Positions 33,981-38,213 of a stretch of DNA of 38,213 nucleotides are shown one piece after another. Position 1 is the stretch's first letter; each line of letters opens with the position of its first letter. Source of the stretch: Candidatus Amulumruptor caecigallinarius (GTDB taxonomy: Bacteria > Bacteroidota > Bacteroidia > Bacteroidales > Muribaculaceae); NCBI GenBank assembly GCA_023665605.1, contig JAMPDP010000010.1:1-38213 (forward strand), read 5' to 3'. Made by a program: the position numbers and the translations under genes. Below the pieces are notes generated by a model. The model was not told where the DNA came from, made no database searches, and saw nothing but the letters and a program-made list of their open reading frames with translations.

Positions 33981-35354
33981 ATGAAGTCGCACCGCACCCC
34001 TTTAGTGACCTTAATGATGACGGCAATGGCAGCCGTCGCAATTCTGACATCATGTAACAAGACCGACAACTCGCTGCTTGACACCATCCCTGCCGATGCC
34101 ACGCTTGTGGCACGCTTTGACGGCGATAAGCTGCTCAAAAGCGCCGGCTGCAAAATCAGTTCTGACGGGGTTCTGGAAACACCGGAGGCCCTGCGACATT
34201 CCATAGATGGCACTATCGGACTGCAACAGGCATCACAATTGGCAGCTGTGGCTCATGCCATAGACATGAAAAACGTGGTGATGTATGCCACTACGGGTGA
34301 CTTCATCACTACATTCATGATTACTGACACGCAGGAGTTTGACAAGGCGATGGAAGCCACGGGGGCTAAGAAGGAGTCAGCCGGCGACTTTGATGCTTAT
34401 GTGGGACGCATGGTGACTCTTGTCAAGGGGCACCAAGGATGGTTTGCCGAAGGACCGCTTAACGCAGTGGCTGGCGAAGTGGATGCGATGCTGTCAAAGG
34501 CCTCCGACAGGCCGTTCAGCGCAATGCACGGGCTCACACAGTATCTGGGTTCAGCTAATGCTCTGGGAATCATCATCAATCCCATCGCTTTCGGGATTCA
34601 GGCCGAGGATACTTGGCTCGCGGGAAACCTCACGCTGGAAAATGCCAACGCTCTGCTTGCTATGCAGCTGATGCAAGCTGACGGCAAGATAATACCGGTG
34701 ACGATGCTCAAGGCCATCAACACGGACTTCCTGCGCTACGTGCCGGGGGACTTTAACTTTGCAGCCGCCATGGGTGTAGCCAAACCGGAGGATGTGGCTC
34801 GCGTTGCGCAGGTGATTGGCCATATGCTGACCTTCCGTGAGCGAGGCATCATCGAGAGCCTTACCCCATTTCTCCAGCGTGTGACGGGTACGGTATCGGT
34901 AGCAGCGCGACTTGACGACACCGCAGCTGACGATGATTTCAGCCGCCCTGATCTGATGATTATGGCTGCCATGAGTCAGGAGGATGTTAATGCGAGTGTG
35001 CAGCAGCTTCTCGCCATGGCAAGCGGCATGGGTGCATCAGTAAGTGATGCCGGAGCAGGGATGCATCTGATCAGCGCTCCGGGCATGAAGGTGTACATCG
35101 GCTCCGTTGACGGGCAGCTCGCGCTCTCGACGGTGCCTATGGAGAATACGCGCAACAATTCGCTGAACGACTCCTTCCTGAGCCGCAATGCTGCCCTGCG
35201 TTTCGATATGCCGGCAGGCTACAAGGGGATCTTCAACCGTCCGGCTACAATCACGGCAAATGTACAGGAACAGCAGATGCAGGTGGAGATGAAGTTTGAC
35301 GGCACATCCACTCCTTTCCTGCAGACTTACATGGAGGCTGCCGTAAACCGATAA
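33981..35354 (+). CDS. DUF4836-like lipoprotein
   Basis: The ATG at 33981 gives 457 residues; an earlier in-frame ATG at 33927 would spoil the signal. The lipoprotein signal MKSHRTPLVTLMMTAMAAVA ends in ILTSC, with Cys25 as the lipidation site. After it comes IPADATLVARFDGDKLLKSA, a start typical of Bacteroidota DUF4836-like proteins. The rest shows repeated alpha/beta segments without motifs I can name. It probably sits in the outer or inner membrane facing the periplasm. The ABC transporter genes follow within 35 bp. Confidence 0.7.
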   Translation: MKSHRTPLVTLMMTAMAAVAILTSCNKTDNSLLDTIPADATLVARFDGDKLLKSAGCKISSDGVLETPEALRHSIDGTIGLQQASQLAAVAHAIDMKNVVMYATTGDFITTFMITDTQEFDKAMEATGAKKESAGDFDAYVGRMVTLVKGHQGWFAEGPLNAVAGEVDAMLSKASDRPFSAMHGLTQYLGSANALGIIINPIAFGIQAEDTWLAGNLTLENANALLAMQLMQADGKIIPVTMLKAINTDFLRYVPGDFNFAAAMGVAKPEDVARVAQVIGHMLTFRERGIIESLTPFLQRVTGTVSVAARLDDTAADDDFSRPDLMIMAAMSQEDVNASVQQLLAMASGMGASVSDAGAGMHLISAPGMKVYIGSVDGQLALSTVPMENTRNNSLNDSFLSRNAALRFDMPAGYKGIFNRPATITANVQEQQMQVEMKFDGTSTPFLQTYMEAAVNR

Positions 35355-35388
35355 TCCCGACTAAATCGCGTTTAGGGTGCATCAATAC

Positions 35389-36090
35389 ATGGCACCTGAA
35401 ATCTTACTCACTAACCGTCACATTTTGCAACGAATCAACACTATCACCCTCACGAAGTCACTTCCGCGGGTGTTTCGCGGCGAGGAGACGTCAGAGGCTA
35501 TCAGTCGGTCGCAGATATGGCTCACGGAGGTAGAGTTCCGCCGACCGGGGTTTTACCTTGTCAGTGCCGAGAGCGGCACCGGCAAGTCATCAATGTGCAG
35601 CTTCATCTACGGCGACCGCACGGACTATGACGGCACTATCTCGTTCAATGGCCGGGATGTAGCGACTATCTCAACCGAGGAGTGGTGTGAGCTTCGCAGG
35701 AGTCATCTGGCGTATCTGCCACAGGAGATGCGTCTCTTCCCTGAGCTCTCGGTGATGGATAACCTGCAACTCAAAAACGGTCTGACAGACCGCTATTCCG
35801 AAGCCGAGCTGATCCGTATGCTTGAAGCGCTGGAGATTGAAGGGAAACGGGATGAACCCGCCGGACGGCTCTCTGTCGGTCAGCAGCAGCGTGTGGCTAT
35901 AATCCGTGCGATTGCTCAGCCGTTTGACTACCTGCTGCTTGACGAGCCGGTGAGCCATCTTGATGCACGCAACAATGACGCTGCTGCCGGACTTATAGCC
36001 TCGGCGGTATTAGAGGCTGAGGGGGCTGTGATAGCCACATCAGTCGGCAACCATATCAATCTGCCATTCACCCACACGATAGCCCTATGA
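35389..36090 (+). CDS. ABC transporter ATP-binding protein with altered motifs
   Basis: The 233-residue ATPase (ATG at 35389; a GTG at 35377 would add four residues) powers the permease encoded next. Walker A reads AESGTGKSS, with Ala where the first Gly is usual. The Q-loop is YLPQEM, the signature is LSVGQQQR and Walker B is LLLDEPVSHLD. The switch His appears to be missing: the usual TH reads TSVGNH. The ATPase may thus have altered activity. It resembles MacB/LolD-type ATPases. It overlaps the permease by ATGA. Confidence 0.85.
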   Translation: MAPEILLTNRHILQRINTITLTKSLPRVFRGEETSEAISRSQIWLTEVEFRRPGFYLVSAESGTGKSSMCSFIYGDRTDYDGTISFNGRDVATISTEEWCELRRSHLAYLPQEMRLFPELSVMDNLQLKNGLTDRYSEAELIRMLEALEIEGKRDEPAGRLSVGQQQRVAIIRAIAQPFDYLLLDEPVSHLDARNNDAAAGLIASAVLEAEGAVIATSVGNHINLPFTHTIAL

Positions 36091-37325
36091 GTGCCACCGA
36101 AACATACACCCGTCATGTTACTGCGCCGCGTGTTCGACATCTGATAACACGGCTTCTCCGCCGGAATGTAAGCGGGGCTCAGATTGCCGGCTACGCTGTG
36201 GCATCATTTGTGGGGCTCGCCATCGTGCTCACCGCCATACAGTTTTATCGCGATGTGCGTTCTGCTTGGAGCGCACCGGACAAACTGATGGGCGAAAACT
36301 ACCTGATACTTTCCAAGAAAGTGAGCGGGTTGGGGGGATTGTTTGGTGCGCCGGCCACTCTGTCGGATGATGAGATGGCTGACCTCGCGCGGCAACCATG
36401 GGTGCAGAATGTGGGGGCTTTCACTGCCGCTGACTTTGATGTCACCGCCTCGGCGCAGCTCGGGCGCGGGCATATGTCCACATCGCTGTTTCTTGAGGCT
36501 GTACCCGATGAGTTTTTTGACGTGCGTCCTCCCGAGTGGAATTATCGGCCGGGGCATGACGCGATAGTACCGGTGATTATCCCCAAAGATTATCTTGCTC
36601 TATATAATTTCGGTTACGCATCTTCTCACGGGCTCCCACAACTGAGCGAAAGCATGATGGGGATGCTTCCCCTCCGTCTCTCCCTGAGTGGCAACGGCAA
36701 ACAGGAGACGGTACAGGCCAGGATTGTAGGCTTCTCATCGCGGCTGAATACGATTGCCGTGCCGCTTGCCTTTCTCTCCGATGCCAATACCCGTCTGTCG
36801 TCAACTGCTCAGGCTCCTCCATCACGCGTTATTGTCAAGGTCACGGACAAGGGCGACCCGGCAATTAAGGCTTATCTGGAAAAACATTCTCTCGAAGCAG
36901 CCGGCGACAATTCAGATGCCGGCCATCTGAGCTATATTCTCTCTATCGTCATGGCTGTGGTGATAACTGTTGGAGCCGTCATAACGGTATTAGCCTTCTT
37001 CATACTACTGCTCAGTCTGTATCTGCTTCTACAGAAAAACCGCTCAAAAATTCACGACATGATGCTTCTTGGCATCCGTCCGGGGGCTATTGCCGCTGTC
37101 TACACCCGATTGGTCATCACGGTCAATATTGGAGTGCTTCTCCTCTCAACAGCCGCAGTGCTTACAGGACGTGCCTTGTGGGGGCCGTCGCTGGGGGCCA
37201 TCGGTATCCGAGCTACTTCGCCATGGCTCACTATTGGTATTGGTGTCGGGATTATGCTCATATTAACAATAGCTGACGTTATTGCCATTAAGCGACGCAT
37301 CCGCTCGACATTCAGACTTACTTGA
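36087..37325 (+). CDS. FtsX-like ABC transporter permease
   Basis: This 412-residue membrane protein has one N-terminal helix (about 31-52, IAGYAVASFVGLAIVLTAI), a large periplasmic domain with DDEMADLARQPWVQNVGAFT, and three C-terminal helices from about 290 (IVMAVVITVGAVITVLAFFI). It is the MacB/FtsX type. With the ATPase and lipoprotein in the same operon it may move or activate an envelope component; the cargo is unknown. Its end overlaps the opposite-strand FNT gene by 8 bp. Confidence 0.83.
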   Translation: MSATETYTRHVTAPRVRHLITRLLRRNVSGAQIAGYAVASFVGLAIVLTAIQFYRDVRSAWSAPDKLMGENYLILSKKVSGLGGLFGAPATLSDDEMADLARQPWVQNVGAFTAADFDVTASAQLGRGHMSTSLFLEAVPDEFFDVRPPEWNYRPGHDAIVPVIIPKDYLALYNFGYASSHGLPQLSESMMGMLPLRLSLSGNGKQETVQARIVGFSSRLNTIAVPLAFLSDANTRLSSTAQAPPSRVIVKVTDKGDPAIKAYLEKHSLEAAGDNSDAGHLSYILSIVMAVVITVGAVITVLAFFILLLSLYLLLQKNRSKIHDMMLLGIRPGAIAAVYTRLVITVNIGVLLLSTAAVLTGRALWGPSLGAIGIRATSPWLTIGIGVGIMLILTIADVIAIKRRIRSTFRLT

Positions 37326-37920
37326 TCAACCGATAGAGGTTGCAGCCAAAATAGTTGCCAATGACGATAGCGACATAAAATGTCGCCAATGCGACCGAGT
37401 TTGAGATAAGAAAGCCGGCAGAGCAGCACGTGAGGTAAAAGGCATCTGCCACACAGTGAGGAAATCCGCAGATAATAAAAGCGGGGACACCGAACAGGAG
37501 AGGCCACCAGTTATTGTTCTTAGCCACACCCTGTACGGCTGTGCTCATTATCAGTCCACACCCAATCGACAGGAATCCGCACTTGACGGTACCCTGCGCC
37601 AAGCGAGTTGAGATAATGCTTTCAGCCGTCTGTTGCAAGGCGTCAGTGTTGACCGCAGCCATGACGAGTGCACATCCCACAATATTGCACAGCAACATCA
37701 GTCCGAGCCAGCCGTAGCTCTCCCCCTGTTTTCCCCATACAAACTGAGCTTTGCCGGTGAACAGGTTCAGTTGCAACGACACCACTGCAATCAGTCCGAA
37801 AGCGAACAGCACGGCTCCGACCACGCCGCCGAGCTTCAGATAGATTGTAGCAGCAATGCCGATACAGACACCGGCCAACACACCACGGGTAAAATACCAC
37901 CGCGAAAACACTTTTTCCAT
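37318..37920 (-). CDS. short formate/nitrite transporter (FNT) family channel
   Basis: This 200-residue membrane protein resembles FNT channels, which pass small monovalent anions such as formate, nitrite or hydrosulfide. Visible blocks are GVLAGVCIGIAATIYLKLGG, then LQLNLFTGKAQF, and GFPHCVADAFYL, where the His equals the pore His of the GFEHS motif. The usual family length is about 250-280, so this is a compact version; six hydrophobic helices can still be drawn. The substrate is not clear. The gene is convergent with the ABC permease and overlaps it by 8 bp. Confidence 0.82.
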   Translation of the reverse strand: MEKVFSRWYFTRGVLAGVCIGIAATIYLKLGGVVGAVLFAFGLIAVVSLQLNLFTGKAQFVWGKQGESYGWLGLMLLCNIVGCALVMAAVNTDALQQTAESIISTRLAQGTVKCGFLSIGCGLIMSTAVQGVAKNNNWWPLLFGVPAFIICGFPHCVADAFYLTCCSAGFLISNSVALATFYVAIVIGNYFGCNLYRLIK

Positions 37921-37948
37921 GCAAAAACCGTATCAATTTAAACACCCA

Positions 37949-37979
37949 CAAAATTACACAATTTCCCACAACGGTGAAA
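37949..37979 (-). promoter_or_regulatory. possible promoter of the FNT gene
   Basis: On the minus strand TAATTTTG (complement of 37949-37956) fits TAnnTTTG. The TTTC upstream at a 19-nt distance is a poor -33 match. The ATG at 37920 follows about 28 bp later. Confidence 0.35.
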
Positions 37980-38000
37980 CGCACTTACAGCCGCGTGTTA

Positions 38001-38140
38001 GTGATAAATCAGGATTAGTCAGGAATAATCATGGTTAATCAGGATTAGTCTGGATTAGTCAGGATTAGTCAGGATTAATCATGGTTAATCAGGATTAATC
38101 AGGATTAATCGGGATTAATCTTGATTAGCGGGATTGATCT
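38001..38140. repeat. tandem array of about 13 units of 10 bp
   Basis: Exactly 10-bp units run in register from 38001, best seen from 38011 to 38120. The common forms are AGGATTAATC, AGGATTAGTC and ATGGTTAATC. Neighbouring units create the palindrome GATTAATC. The ATGGTTAATC variant recurs 50 bp apart (38031 and 38081). The last two or three units (from 38121) decay. The period equals about one helical turn, suggesting a DNA-bending or protein-binding array. Confidence 0.8.
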
Positions 38141-38163
38141 TGATGGTGGAGGCATAATAAGTG

Positions 38164-38198
38164 ACGGCCCCGGGTCCTTTGGGGGGATCCGGGGCCGT
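38164..38198. terminator. strong GC hairpin at the window end
   Basis: ACGGCCCCGG (38164-38173) pairs with CCGGGGCCGT (38189-38198). The inner GTCC and GGAT extend the stem with one wobble, leaving a 7-nt loop. No T tract follows on either strand. It may end a gene beyond the right edge of the window that reads leftwards. Confidence 0.55.
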
Positions 38199-38213
38199 TG
38201 GGAGGGGGCGGTT

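Noticed and set aside
38001-38140. CRISPR array
   Set aside because: The units are 10 bp long and directly adjacent, without spacers, and no cas gene is present.

Overview
The window looks like a Bacteroidales chromosome, most likely a Muribaculaceae-type gut commensal. Several start regions carry the Bacteroidota sigma-ABfr promoter (a TTG near -33 and TAnnTTTG near -7), and Shine-Dalgarno sequences are generally absent. Typical families include a Bacteroidota tyrosine integrase, an HU domain fused to SPOR, KdsC, a LolC/E-like permease, an IS66-type remnant and a DUF4836-like lipoprotein. The genus assignment is inference; no rRNA or marker search could be run.

Layout. Positions 1-2700 are a decayed mobile zone. 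An intact leftward tyrosine recombinase sits beside a possible attachment site (phased AATTCA repeats, a tRNA-3'-end-like sequence and a perfect terminator hairpin). It is followed by a dead second integrase and an IS66 transposase tail with an in-frame stop. A leftward XRE regulator lies at 2703-3365. A 1.7 kb stretch without convincing genes (3366-5126) holds repeated TTACATTTG boxes and two copies of a composite palindromic repeat. A third copy lies at 16.1 kb.

Positions 5127-16096 are rightward housekeeping genes: HU-SPOR protein, nitroreductase, DUF2520 protein, kdsC, maf, crcB, SPOR protein, folE, aminotransferase, LolC/E-like permease, rsfS and ftsH. Several are preceded by strikingly G-poor leaders.

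Positions 16447-27300 form a single closely packed rightward array. It starts with ftsY, rimO and an isochorismate-synthase-like gene. It then runs into two SGNH hydrolases, an MBOAT O-acyltransferase, a NeuD/PglD-like acyltransferase, an acyl carrier protein, an SDR reductase and a ketoacyl-ACP synthase III, ending at a perfect hairpin. The last seven genes look like a self-contained system. It could make a short 3-oxo- or 3-hydroxyacyl group on a dedicated ACP and place acyl groups on a cell-envelope glycan. This is the most interesting candidate in the window.

Positions 27379-33430 continue the envelope theme: a small outer-membrane-like protein, an LtaS-like transferase with a PAP2 phosphatase, and a leftward operon of epimerase, glycosyltransferase and hexapeptide acyltransferase. 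That operon has a promoter overlapped by a perfect palindrome. Positions 33981-37325 hold a lipoprotein and an ABC ATPase/permease pair. A short FNT-family channel runs the other way, and the window ends with a 10-bp-period repeat array and a strong hairpin.
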